Of a stretch of 64,000 nucleotides of DNA, positions 8,489 through 15,577 are shown one piece after another. This DNA is from JACCUZ01 sp038246575 (lineage in GTDB: Bacteria; Actinomycetota; Actinomycetes; JACCUZ01). The stretch covers positions 93,072 through 157,071 of the forward strand of contig JBBRVU010000001.1 in assembly GCA_038246575.1 (NCBI GenBank), in the 5' to 3' direction. The notes beneath the pieces were generated by a model, which had not been told where the DNA came from, ran no database searches, and was given only the letters and a program-made list of their open reading frames with translations. A program made the translations under genes and the position numbers. Position 1 is the first letter of the stretch. Each line of letters starts with the position of its first letter.

Positions 8489-9547
8489 TCATTCGGCCGA
8501 CAGCCCCGGTCGGCGCAGTCGACGCTCGCGGGCCCGCGCACGAGCCCGGCGGAAGCGGCGGGCCATCGGCCGTGCGAGGTCACCGGCCCCCACCAGGCCG
8601 GCGAGATTGCCGAGCTCGGCCGCGATGATGCGCGCCTCCGGACGGAACCGGCGACCGGTCAGCGATCGTCCGTAGGCCTCGCGAGCCGGTCCGAGCAGAA
8701 GGTCACCTGCCTCTGCCAGACCGCCGCCTACGACGATGAGGCCCGGGTCCAGTGCAGCCGACAGGTTGGCCATGCCGACACCGAGCCACTCCCCCATGTC
8801 GCGGAAGAGCTCGCGGGCCGCTGGGTCGCCGTCCTGGGCGGCGTCGGTGACCAACAGTCCGGTGATGGCCGAGGACTCGCCGCCGGCGCGCTCGAGCAGG
8901 GAGTACGCCACCGGGCTGTCCGATGCGGCGAGCTCTCGCGCCTCACGTACGAGGGCGTTGCCCGACGCGTACTGCTCCCAGCACCCCCGGTTGCCGCACT
9001 CGCACCGGCGTCCGCCCGGCACGACCTGCATGTGCCCGAACTCCCCGGCCACGCCGAACCGGCCGCGCACCAGCGCGCCGTTGATGAGGATGGCGCCACC
9101 GATGCCGGTTCCCAGGTTGACGCAGACAGCGTGTGTCTCACCGCGGGCCGCACCGAACCGCCACTCGGCCCACAACGACGCGTTGGCGTCGTTGTCGATG
9201 ACCACGGGCAGCCGCACCCGCGAGCTGATGGCCTCGCGCAAGGGCTCGTTGCGCCACGACAGGTGCGGGGCGAAGAGCACGTGCGAACGGGTGGCGTCGA
9301 CGAAGCCGGCCGCCCCGATCCCGACCGCATGCACGTCGTGACGGCTGCGCAGCTCCTGGACGGCGTCGACGATCGTGTCCTCGACCACGGCCGGGGACTT
9401 CGTCCGATCGGGCGTCTCCCGGCGTACGTGCTCCAGGACCCGGCCGTCGAAGGTGACGACCCCGGCCGCAACCTTCGTCCCGCCGATGTCGACGCCGACG
9501 GTCAGCATGCTCGACGCACCGAGCAGAGAGGGGCGGCGCTCGGTCAC
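8489..9547 (-). CDS. ROK-family sugar kinase (glucokinase-like)
   Basis: A 352-residue cytoplasmic kinase with the ATP-binding loop VGVDIGGTKVAAG, the catalytic Asp in VVIDNDANASL, and the ROK zinc-binding motif CECGNRGCWEQY in canonical form. Actinomycete proteins of this type are usually ATP-dependent glucokinases. Two starts are possible: ATG at 9508, just before the first strand, or GTG at 9547. The GTG is preferred because a TAGGCT -10 hexamer (9555-9560, minus strand) would begin the transcript right at it, giving a leaderless mRNA. A SAM methyltransferase gene lies divergently upstream. Confidence 0.9.
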   Translation of the reverse strand: MTERRPSLLGASSMLTVGVDIGGTKVAAGVVTFDGRVLEHVRRETPDRTKSPAVVEDTIVDAVQELRSRHDVHAVGIGAAGFVDATRSHVLFAPHLSWRNEPLREAISSRVRLPVVIDNDANASLWAEWRFGAARGETHAVCVNLGTGIGGAILINGALVRGRFGVAGEFGHMQVVPGGRRCECGNRGCWEQYASGNALVREARELAASDSPVAYSLLERAGGESSAITGLLVTDAAQDGDPAARELFRDMGEWLGVGMANLSAALDPGLIVVGGGLAEAGDLLLGPAREAYGRSLTGRRFRPEARIIAAELGNLAGLVGAGDLARPMARRFRRARARARERRLRRPGLSAE

Positions 9548-9554
9548 GTCGTCG

Positions 9555-9560
9555 AGCCTA
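9555..9560 (-). promoter_or_regulatory. Leaderless -10 element of the ROK kinase gene
   Basis: The minus strand reads TAGGCT here and the GTG start codon begins 8 bases downstream at 9547. The identical hexamer precedes the second ROK gene (58763-58768) at nearly the same distance. No Shine-Dalgarno sequence is seen before either the GTG or the internal ATG, which fits leaderless initiation. Confidence 0.45.
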
Positions 9561-9608
9561 TCCGGGCCGCCTGCCGTCCAACCCTGCCGCCACGGCATGC
9601 TGATCGGC

Positions 9609-10229
9609 ATGGGTTGGTACACAGAGCAGGTGCTGCCGCGGCTGCAGAACAGACTGCTGGACCTCGGGGAGACCAGGACGTTGCGGGCTCGGGTCTGCAG
9701 CGACCTGACCGGCGCGGTCGTCGAGATCGGCTTCGGGAGCGGGCTCAACCTGCCGTACCTGCCGGCCGCCGTGACCGGCCTGTGGGCGATCGAGCCCTCG
9801 GCGGTGGGCCGCTCGCTCGCGGCCGAGCGGGTGGCCGCGGCCGCGACGCCGGTCACCTTCGCCGGACTCGACGGGCAGCACCTGCCCTTCCCCGACGCCC
9901 GCTTCGACACCGCCCTGTCGACGTGGAGCCTGTGCACGATCCCCGATCCCGTCCTGGCACTACGCGAGGTGCGTCGCGTGCTGCGTCCCGGCGGCCGCTT
10001 CCATTTCCTGGAGCACGGGCTGTCGCCCGAGGCCGGGGTCGCCCGCTGGCAGCACCGGGTCACCCCCGTCCAGCGCCGCCTCGCCGGTGGCTGCCATCTG
10101 GACCGGGACATGAGTGCGCTGCTCGCCGAGGCTGGCTTCGAGGTCACCGAGCTCGACACGTACTACGAGAAGACCGGCCCGCGCATCCTCGGCCACATGT
10201 ACGAGGGCCGGGCCGTCGCCGCCGCCTGA
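9609..10229 (+). CDS. Class I SAM-dependent methyltransferase (UbiE-like)
   Basis: A 206-residue protein. VVEIGFGSGLNLPYLP is SAM motif I, IEPSAVGRSLA carries the ribose-binding acid, LPFPDARFDTALSTWSLCTI is motif II, and the LREVRRVLRPGGRFHFLEHG block is typical of UbiE/methyltransferase-11 proteins. The start is placed at the second of two in-frame ATGs (9597 and 9609) because MGWYTEQVLPRL matches the usual N-terminus; neither has a clear ribosome-binding site. Substrate unknown; the neighbours give no hint. Confidence 0.85.
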   Translation: MGWYTEQVLPRLQNRLLDLGETRTLRARVCSDLTGAVVEIGFGSGLNLPYLPAAVTGLWAIEPSAVGRSLAAERVAAAATPVTFAGLDGQHLPFPDARFDTALSTWSLCTIPDPVLALREVRRVLRPGGRFHFLEHGLSPEAGVARWQHRVTPVQRRLAGGCHLDRDMSALLAEAGFEVTELDTYYEKTGPRILGHMYEGRAVAAA

Positions 10230-10290
10230 GCACCCGCCCGTCCGCCGCCCGTCCTGCCCGCCGCTCGTGCCGCCGGTCGTGCCCGGATCT

Positions 10291-10430
10291 TCATGATCGG
10301 AGCAGATCGGAGCCACGAGCTGGCACTGGCGCACTCCAATCCGCGCGTTTTCGACGCAACAGGGGGACGCCCGCCAGTCCTGCCGCACCCGGTCCCGCCG
10401 CACCCGGTCCTGCCGCATCCGGTCCTCGTG
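10291..10430. repeat. Intergenic repeat patch: TCATGATCGGAGCAGA element and 15-bp tandem repeats
   Basis: The 244-base gap at 10230-10473 has no gene. It holds TCATGATCGGAGCAGA (10291-10306), which recurs in inverted orientation in the gap at 40488-40782. From about 10379 to 10430 a 15-bp unit (CCTGCCGCACCCGGT and close variants) is repeated three times with a partial fourth. The units touch each other with no spacers, so this is not CRISPR. Both may be remnants of a dispersed actinomycete intergenic element. Confidence 0.6.
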
Positions 10431-10473
10431 CGCTACGAGCTCGCGGTGTCCGCCGGCGCGTGAGGGCGCGACG

Positions 10474-10980
10474 TCAGTTGTTCTTGACCATCGCGCAACG
10501 CAACGAGGCATCGATGCCCGGCAGCGTCGCCTCGTGAGCCATCGTCAGCGCAAGCTCGGGCCCGATGCCGCCACCGTGGATCTCGCGGTAGCCCAGGCGC
10601 CGGTAGTAGGGGCCGTTCCACGGGACGCCGCGGAACGTGGTCAGCGTGGTGGCAGGGCGTCCAGCGTCTCTACCCCAGGCCTCCACGTACTCGATCAATC
10701 GGGCACCGAGGGCGTGCCCCGCGAACTGCCGCGCGACCGAGACCTGGGCGATGTGGGCGTTTCCGTCGAGCACCTCTGCGGTCACGTAGCCCGCAACCTC
10801 GTCGTCAACTTGAGCAACCCAGAGCCGCTCCGCGTGCAATGCCGCACGCAGCTCCGCGACGTCGGGCACGTCGTCGGCGACTTCGGCCATCCCGACGCTG
10901 CGGAACAGCTGGCCGGCGTCCACCTCGACGACGACCAGGCGCTGGAGGTCGCCCTCGACGGCGGGCCGGATGGCGCTCAG
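10474..10980 (-). CDS. GNAT-family N-acetyltransferase (possible CTG start)
   Basis: The GNAT fold is clear: QVSVARQFAGHALGARLIEYVE contains the acetyl-CoA loop, and PYYRRLGYREI is the C-terminal signature. The usual first strand and helix (AIRPAVEGDL, then VDAGQLFRSVGM) are encoded partly upstream of the first normal start, GTG at 10923. Extending the frame back to a CTG at 10980 restores the N-terminus, and that CTG overlaps the stop of the VOC gene (CTGA at 10977-10980). No ATG, GTG or TTG lies in frame between that CTG and the nearest upstream stop. With CTG the protein has 168 residues, with GTG 149. Substrate unknown. Confidence 0.8.
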   Translation of the reverse strand: MSAIRPAVEGDLQRLVVVEVDAGQLFRSVGMAEVADDVPDVAELRAALHAERLWVAQVDDEVAGYVTAEVLDGNAHIAQVSVARQFAGHALGARLIEYVEAWGRDAGRPATTLTTFRGVPWNGPYYRRLGYREIHGGGIGPELALTMAHEATLPGIDASLRCAMVKNN

Positions 10981-11387
10981 CGGATGAGGCAGAACGGGTG
11001 CCCCGCGGGGTCCAGGTAGACCACGAACCCGCCGTCCTCGGACGGCTGATGGTCATGACGGCGCGCCCCCAGCTCGAGAACTCCGGGCTCGGCTGCCGCG
11101 ATGTCACCGACGGAGAAGTCCAGGTGGAACTGCTGCGGGTGGGCTCCACCCGGCCACGTCGGAGCGACCCAGTCATCGATGCGTTGGAAGGCGAGGGTGG
11201 CGCGACCGTCGGGGTTGTCCGGAGACACACCGCCACCCGGAGGGGTCAGGGTCGCCCACCTGCTGTCCGAGCCGTTCTCCATCGGCCAACCGAGCAGCTC
11301 CGAGTAGAAGCGCGCGAGCTCCCCGGCATCCGGGCAGTCGAGGATGATGAGATCGAGTACGGGCCGCAGGTTCGCTGAGTCGGTCAT
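10977..11387 (-). CDS. VOC (glyoxalase/bleomycin resistance-like) protein
   Basis: A 136-residue single VOC module pair. LDLIILDCPDAGELARFYSELLGW is the first beta-alpha unit, and QFHLDFSVGDI and GFVVYLDPAGHPFCLI are the second. Typical metal positions (His in QFHLDF, a C-terminal acid) are only partly kept. Proteins of this kind are widespread in actinomycetes and mostly uncharacterised. A TAACGT hexamer at 11395-11400 (minus strand) begins 8 bases before the ATG, so the message may be leaderless. The gene is followed by, and coupled to, the GNAT gene. Confidence 0.85.
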   Translation of the reverse strand: MTDSANLRPVLDLIILDCPDAGELARFYSELLGWPMENGSDSRWATLTPPGGGVSPDNPDGRATLAFQRIDDWVAPTWPGGAHPQQFHLDFSVGDIAAAEPGVLELGARRHDHQPSEDGGFVVYLDPAGHPFCLIR

Positions 11388-11394
11388 GGCTGTG

Positions 11395-11430
11395 ACGTTA
11401 GATCACCTTCCGGACGGTGTCCGTCCGGAA
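11395..11430 (-). promoter_or_regulatory. -10 element plus 23-bp perfect inverted repeat upstream of the VOC/GNAT pair
   Basis: The arm TTCCGGACGG (11408-11417) is repeated in inverted form at 11421-11430 around a 3-base centre. A third CCGTCCGGA lies at 11441-11449. The repeat lies just upstream of the TAACGT -10 of the VOC gene (11395-11400), where an operator would cover the -35 region. It also lies 31 bases after the stop of copA, which is read in the same direction, so as RNA it would form a 10-bp hairpin and could end the copA transcript. Confidence 0.55.
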
Positions 11431-11461
11431 TCACGATGCCCGTCCGGATCCCGCCCGTGGT

Positions 11462-13786
11462 TCAGCCGGACCTGGAGGTGAGGGCCTGGAACCTGCGCAG
11501 CCGGAGGCTGTTGGTCACTACGAACACCGAGCTGAACGCCATGGCGGCACCGGCCAGCATCGGGTTGAGCAGTCCGGCAGCCGCCAAGGGGAGCGCGGCC
11601 ACGTTGTAGGCGAACGCCCAGAACAGGTTGCCCTTGATCGTGGCCAGGGTCCGTCGAGCCAGCCGGATGGCGTCCGCGGCCGCCCGGAGGTCGCCGCGGA
11701 CCAGGGTGAGGTCCGAGGCCTCGATCGCCACGTCGGTGCCGGTGCCCATCGAGAGCCCGAGGTCGGCCTGGGCCAGCGCCGCGGCGTCGTTGACGCCGTC
11801 GCCGACCATCGCCACCACGCGACCCTCGCCCTGCAGCCGAGTGACAACATCGACCTTGTCCTGCGGGAGGACCTCGGCGATGACGTCGTCGCCGCCGATG
11901 CCGACCTCACGGGCCACCGCTCGGGCCACTGCTTCGTTGTCGCCGGTGAGCAACACCGGCCGCAGCCCCAGCGCGCGGAGCTGGGCAAGCGCTTCCCGCG
12001 AGGTGGGCTTCACCGAGTCGGCGACGACGAGGACGGCTCGCGCCTGCCCGTCCCACCCGACCGCGACGGCGGTCTTGCCGTCGGCCTGCGCAGCCGTCAT
12101 TCGCCGCTCCAGATCTGGCGGCAGCGCTTGCGACCACTCGGCCAGCAGTCGGGGGCGGCCGACGAGCACCGCATGCGTCGCGCCGTCGACACCGGCCACA
12201 ACTCCCTGCACGCCGAGGCCCTCGAGGTTGGTGAAGTCCTCGACCTCCGGAAGCGGCCCGATCTCCTCGCCGGCGCCGGTGGCGATGGCCCGGGCGATGG
12301 GGTGCTCCGAGGCGTGCTCGAGCGCGCCCGCGAGGCGCAGCACCTTCGTCCGGTCCTCCCCGTCGGCGAGCAGGACGTCGACGAGAGCCATCTGGCCGGT
12401 GGTCACGGTGCCGGTCTTGTCCAGCACGACCGTGTCGACCCGGCGGGTCGACTCGAGCACCTCCGGGCCCTTGATCAGGATGCCCAGCTGCGCCCCCCGG
12501 CCGGTGCCGACCATCAGGGCGGTCGGTGTGGCCAGCCCCAGCGCGCATGGGCAGGCGATGATGAGGACCGCAACGGCAGCGGTGAAGGCGACCTCGGCCC
12601 TGGCGCCGCTGGCCAGCCACCCCAACAAGGTGGCCACAGCGAGCACGATCACCACGGGGACGAAGACCGCGGACACCCGATCGGCGAGGCGCTGTACGGC
12701 GGCCTTGCCGTTCTGGGCGTCCGCGACCAGTCGGGCCATCTGCGCCAGCGCGGTGTCGGCACCGATCCGGGTGGCCCGGATGACCAGCCGGCCACCGGCG
12801 TTGACGGTTGCACCGGCGACGGCGTCACCTGGTCCGACCTCGACGGGCACCGACTCACCGGTCAGCATCGAGGCGTCGACAGCGGAGGTGCCGGACACCA
12901 CCGCACCGTCAGTGGCAATCTTCTCGCCCGGACGGACGACGAACTCGTCGCCCACCGCGAGCTGCCCGATCGGGATGCGCACCTCGGACCCGTCCCGCAG
13001 GACTGCAACGTCCTTGGCGCCGAGCTCGAGCAGCGCCCGCAGAGCAGCGCCCGAGTTGCGCTTCGCCCGCGCCTCCAGGAGGCGTCCGACCAGGATGAAG
13101 AGCGTCACGCCGGCGGCGACCTCGAGATAGATGTCGTCTGCGCCGGACCCACGCGACGGGATCAGAGAGAAGGTCATGTGCATGCCCGGGTCACCCGCGC
13201 CGCCGAAGAACAGCGCGTACAGCGACCAACCGAAGGCAGCGCTCACGCCGACTGAGATCAGCGTGTCCATCGTCGCCGCGCGGTGTTGCAGGTTGACCCA
13301 GGTCGCCTGGTGGAACGGCCATGCTCCCCAGGTGACCACCGGCGCAGCCAGCGTCAGGGACAGCCACTGCCAGTTGTCGAACTGCAGCACCGGAATCATC
13401 GACATCGCGATGACAGGAACCGTGAGAACCAGGCTGATCAGGACCCGGCGACGCAGGGCACCGAATGCGTCAGCTTCGCCGACCGGCACGGCCCCATCCT
13501 CGACATCGCCCGAAGCGGCCGGCGGCCTCGGCGCCCGGGCCGAGTAGCCGGTGGCCCCGACCGTCGCGATCAGCGCATCAACGGTCACGTTCTCGGCTGC
13601 CGTGACCCTGGCCTTCTCGGTCGCGTAGTTGACGGTGGCGGTGACGCCGTCCATCCGGTTCAGCTTCTTCTCGACGCGCGCCGCGCAGGACGCGCACGTC
13701 ATGCCCGAGATGTCGAGCTCCAGGGTGCGGCCGTGGACCTCCTCGACGGGTGCGCTCGTCGTTCCGGACGTGTCGGTCGTCGTCAT
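11462..13786 (-). CDS. copA: Copper-translocating P1B-type ATPase
   Basis: A 774-residue membrane ATPase that exports Cu(I). In order: one N-terminal heavy-metal domain with GMTCASC (Cys31, Cys34), paired helices, the actuator motif TGE (309-311), the metal-transport CPC (412-414) in helix 6, the phosphorylation motif DKTGT (Asp456), the nucleotide-binding HP (495-496) and GDGVND near residue 665. CPC plus the soft-metal HMA site points to copper (P1B-1). The ATG at 13786 follows a GGAAGGAA ribosome-binding site; the open frame upstream to 13852 lacks support. A CsoR-like palindrome lies in its leader; no csoR or CopZ gene is in the window. Confidence 0.95.
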   Translation of the reverse strand: MTTTDTSGTTSAPVEEVHGRTLELDISGMTCASCAARVEKKLNRMDGVTATVNYATEKARVTAAENVTVDALIATVGATGYSARAPRPPAASGDVEDGAVPVGEADAFGALRRRVLISLVLTVPVIAMSMIPVLQFDNWQWLSLTLAAPVVTWGAWPFHQATWVNLQHRAATMDTLISVGVSAAFGWSLYALFFGGAGDPGMHMTFSLIPSRGSGADDIYLEVAAGVTLFILVGRLLEARAKRNSGAALRALLELGAKDVAVLRDGSEVRIPIGQLAVGDEFVVRPGEKIATDGAVVSGTSAVDASMLTGESVPVEVGPGDAVAGATVNAGGRLVIRATRIGADTALAQMARLVADAQNGKAAVQRLADRVSAVFVPVVIVLAVATLLGWLASGARAEVAFTAAVAVLIIACPCALGLATPTALMVGTGRGAQLGILIKGPEVLESTRRVDTVVLDKTGTVTTGQMALVDVLLADGEDRTKVLRLAGALEHASEHPIARAIATGAGEEIGPLPEVEDFTNLEGLGVQGVVAGVDGATHAVLVGRPRLLAEWSQALPPDLERRMTAAQADGKTAVAVGWDGQARAVLVVADSVKPTSREALAQLRALGLRPVLLTGDNEAVARAVAREVGIGGDDVIAEVLPQDKVDVVTRLQGEGRVVAMVGDGVNDAAALAQADLGLSMGTGTDVAIEASDLTLVRGDLRAAADAIRLARRTLATIKGNLFWAFAYNVAALPLAAAGLLNPMLAGAAMAFSSVFVVTNSLRLRRFQALTSRSG

Positions 13787-13843
13787 CCCTGGATTCCTTC
13801 CCGGGCATCGTGGCGGTCTGGAGCCTGCGCAACTCCTCCAGGG

Positions 13844-13858
13844 TACCCCCAAGGGGTA
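13844..13858. promoter_or_regulatory. CsoR-type copper operator upstream of copA
   Basis: TACCCCCAAGGGGTA is a 15-bp imperfect palindrome (arms TACCCC/GGGGTA) centred 65 bases before the copA start, overlapping a TATACC-like -10 read toward copA. GC-rich C-run/G-run palindromes of this form are the known operators of CsoR copper repressors. A short inverted repeat (CTGGAG/CTCCAG) lies downstream in the leader. The repressor gene itself must be elsewhere. Confidence 0.72.
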
Positions 13859-13895
13859 TATCTATGTCCGGTCGCCCGGTCGGAACCGCCGGGCC

Positions 13896-15125
13896 CTAGT
13901 CGGCGATCGTCGTATCCGTCTGGAACAGGGCCCAGGCGAACCAGAACGTGTCGACGAGCTGGACGGGGGCCAGCTGTTCTCCTGCCAGCTCGCCGGCGGT
14001 GGCCGCACCGGTGATGGACCACTGAGTTCCCGTCTCGGCGTCGACGAAGGCGCCGTCCTGGCGACTGAAGGTCAGTTCCTTGTCCTTGACGATCGGGGAG
14101 AACGCGCCGGTGACCCCGACGTCCCGGCCGCCGGCGACGGTCGCCCGGTCCAGGGCCGATGTGAGCCCCTTCTTGGCGAAGAGCACCACCGGCTCGCTGC
14201 CGACGGACAGCGCCTTGGTCCCGGCCTTGAGCAAACGCTCCGTGACCACCGCAACAGCGTCGCCGCCGTCGCCGAGCCCCACGACGCGCGTCTTGGCCGG
14301 CAACCGGCCGTCCGCCTCGACATCGAGCAGGAATGGGTCCGAGTCCGGCTCGTCGTAGGCGACATACGGGTTCTGGCCGTAGTCCCGGCTGCTGCCCGTG
14401 TCCCGGTTGAGCACCAGGCCGTCCGGGTTGGCGTCCAGCCACTGCTGCCAGGGCAGCGTCTGGATCGGGTACGCCGTCAGCTCCGTCCCGGTCAGGACGC
14501 CCGCGACCGCCTGTCCCTCGAGCTGCGGCCAGATCGAGCGTGTCTGCCGGTCGAACATGACCAGGTCGGAGTTGTAGAGCAACCCGGACACCCCGAACGA
14601 GAGAACCCTGTCGGCCGCCCGACGGTCGAAGGCCAGCGCGGAGTTGCACAACGGGCAGTAGGTCACCGCGACGGGGACGTCGCCGAGCGTGTCGTTGACG
14701 ATCTCGTGCCAGATCAGGATCTGCACGGGGTACGCGCGGCGGATGCCGTCGATCTCGAGGGCGAGGACCGGCTCGTCCGGCTCGAGGAAGTCCACTGCAC
14801 TGGCCTTGTCGAACTTGGGCTCGTTGATCGACGGGATGCCATCGGGTGGCGGCCCGCCGCTGATCAGGCGATCGACGTCCACCAGTGGCTCGGGCAGTCC
14901 GTCGGCGTCGGGGTTCTCGATGCCGGACTCGACGTCCTCCTCGGGCGACGCCGGCAGCTGAGTCACCGTGACGCTGTCCGGACCAGAGCCAGAGCCAGAG
15001 CCCGAGCCGCCGGAACCACTGGACCCGCTGGACCCCGGATCGGCGCAACCAGCGGCGAGCACGGCGAGAAGGATCAACCACAGCGATGACCTCTGGACGC
15101 GTCGCATGTCAGGGGCCGCCGACAT
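13896..15125 (-). CDS. DUF3179-domain lipoprotein
   Basis: A 409-residue exported protein. The N-terminus has a signal peptide ending in the lipobox LAAGC, then a Gly/Ser-rich linker, then the DUF3179 domain with its core VPVAVTYCPLCNSALAFDR. The family has a conserved Cys-Pro-Leu-Cys pair and no known activity. The start at 15125 rather than the ATG at 15107 is chosen because AGGGG lies 6 bases before it. It probably sits on the outer face of the membrane. It lies upstream of copA on the same strand, but copA has its own operator, so joint expression is uncertain. Confidence 0.88.
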   Translation of the reverse strand: MSAAPDMRRVQRSSLWLILLAVLAAGCADPGSSGSSGSGGSGSGSGSGPDSVTVTQLPASPEEDVESGIENPDADGLPEPLVDVDRLISGGPPPDGIPSINEPKFDKASAVDFLEPDEPVLALEIDGIRRAYPVQILIWHEIVNDTLGDVPVAVTYCPLCNSALAFDRRAADRVLSFGVSGLLYNSDLVMFDRQTRSIWPQLEGQAVAGVLTGTELTAYPIQTLPWQQWLDANPDGLVLNRDTGSSRDYGQNPYVAYDEPDSDPFLLDVEADGRLPAKTRVVGLGDGGDAVAVVTERLLKAGTKALSVGSEPVVLFAKKGLTSALDRATVAGGRDVGVTGAFSPIVKDKELTFSRQDGAFVDAETGTQWSITGAATAGELAGEQLAPVQLVDTFWFAWALFQTDTTIAD

Positions 15126-15233
15126 CCGAGACCCCTACGTTTCTCACGGGTGGGGAACCCGGGCCGCCCACGCCTCATTCCTGCCGGAGGACCCCCTTCG
15201 GGCCGGCTCTGCTCAGGCGTTGAGCACCAAGTG

Positions 15234-15509
15234 CTACTTGCAGCCGCGCATCGGGCCGGACTGGTCGCCACCGTCGTCGGGTGCCTGCCCGGGCGGCGCC
15301 GTGTGCGGGTGGTTGCGGTCGCCGGAGCCCTTGCCCGGGCGCAGCCCCATCGGATCCTGTCCGGGCGCCGCCTGGTGGGCGTGATTGGAGTCCCCGTAAC
15401 CGCAGCCCGGACGCGGCGGCGTCGCGGCCGAGGCCGGCGTACTCGCCAGGAAGGGAAGCAGGAGCAGCGGAGCAACGGTCAGAACGGCGGTACGGGCGCG
15501 GGTTCGCAC
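15234..15509 (-). CDS. Small secreted protein with duplicated GDxNHxHxxPGQ motif
   Basis: A 91-residue precursor. GTG at 15509 is the start because GAGGAG lies 8 bases upstream. A clear signal peptide (RTRARTAVLTVAPLLLLPFL, then ASTPASA) is followed by a mature part of about 60 residues without helices, holding two copies of a motif: GDSNHAHQAAPGQDP and GDRNHPHTAPPGQAP. Four histidines and two bracketing cysteines (PGCGYG and the final RGCK) could bind metal or form a disulfide. No family function is known to me. A short hairpin (AGCAC/GTGCT, 15223-15235) overlaps the stop codon. Confidence 0.8.
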   Translation of the reverse strand: MRTRARTAVLTVAPLLLLPFLASTPASAATPPRPGCGYGDSNHAHQAAPGQDPMGLRPGKGSGDRNHPHTAPPGQAPDDGGDQSGPMRGCK

Positions 15510-15577
15510 GTGAGGGTCTCCTCGGTCGACGACATCCTGTCCGGACACCCGTACCCAGGGCTGAGCCGCCTACCCCC

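Noticed and set aside
10379..10430. Possible CRISPR repeats
   Set aside because: The 15-bp units are contiguous without spacers, and no cas gene is present.
8309..10537. 742-codon plus-strand open frame
   Set aside because: Antisense to the ROK and acyltransferase genes and out of frame with the methyltransferase; no conserved motifs.
11417..13255. 612-codon plus-strand open frame opposite copA
   Set aside because: Purely antisense to a complete copper ATPase with all motifs; low-complexity Gly/Arg/His-rich sequence.
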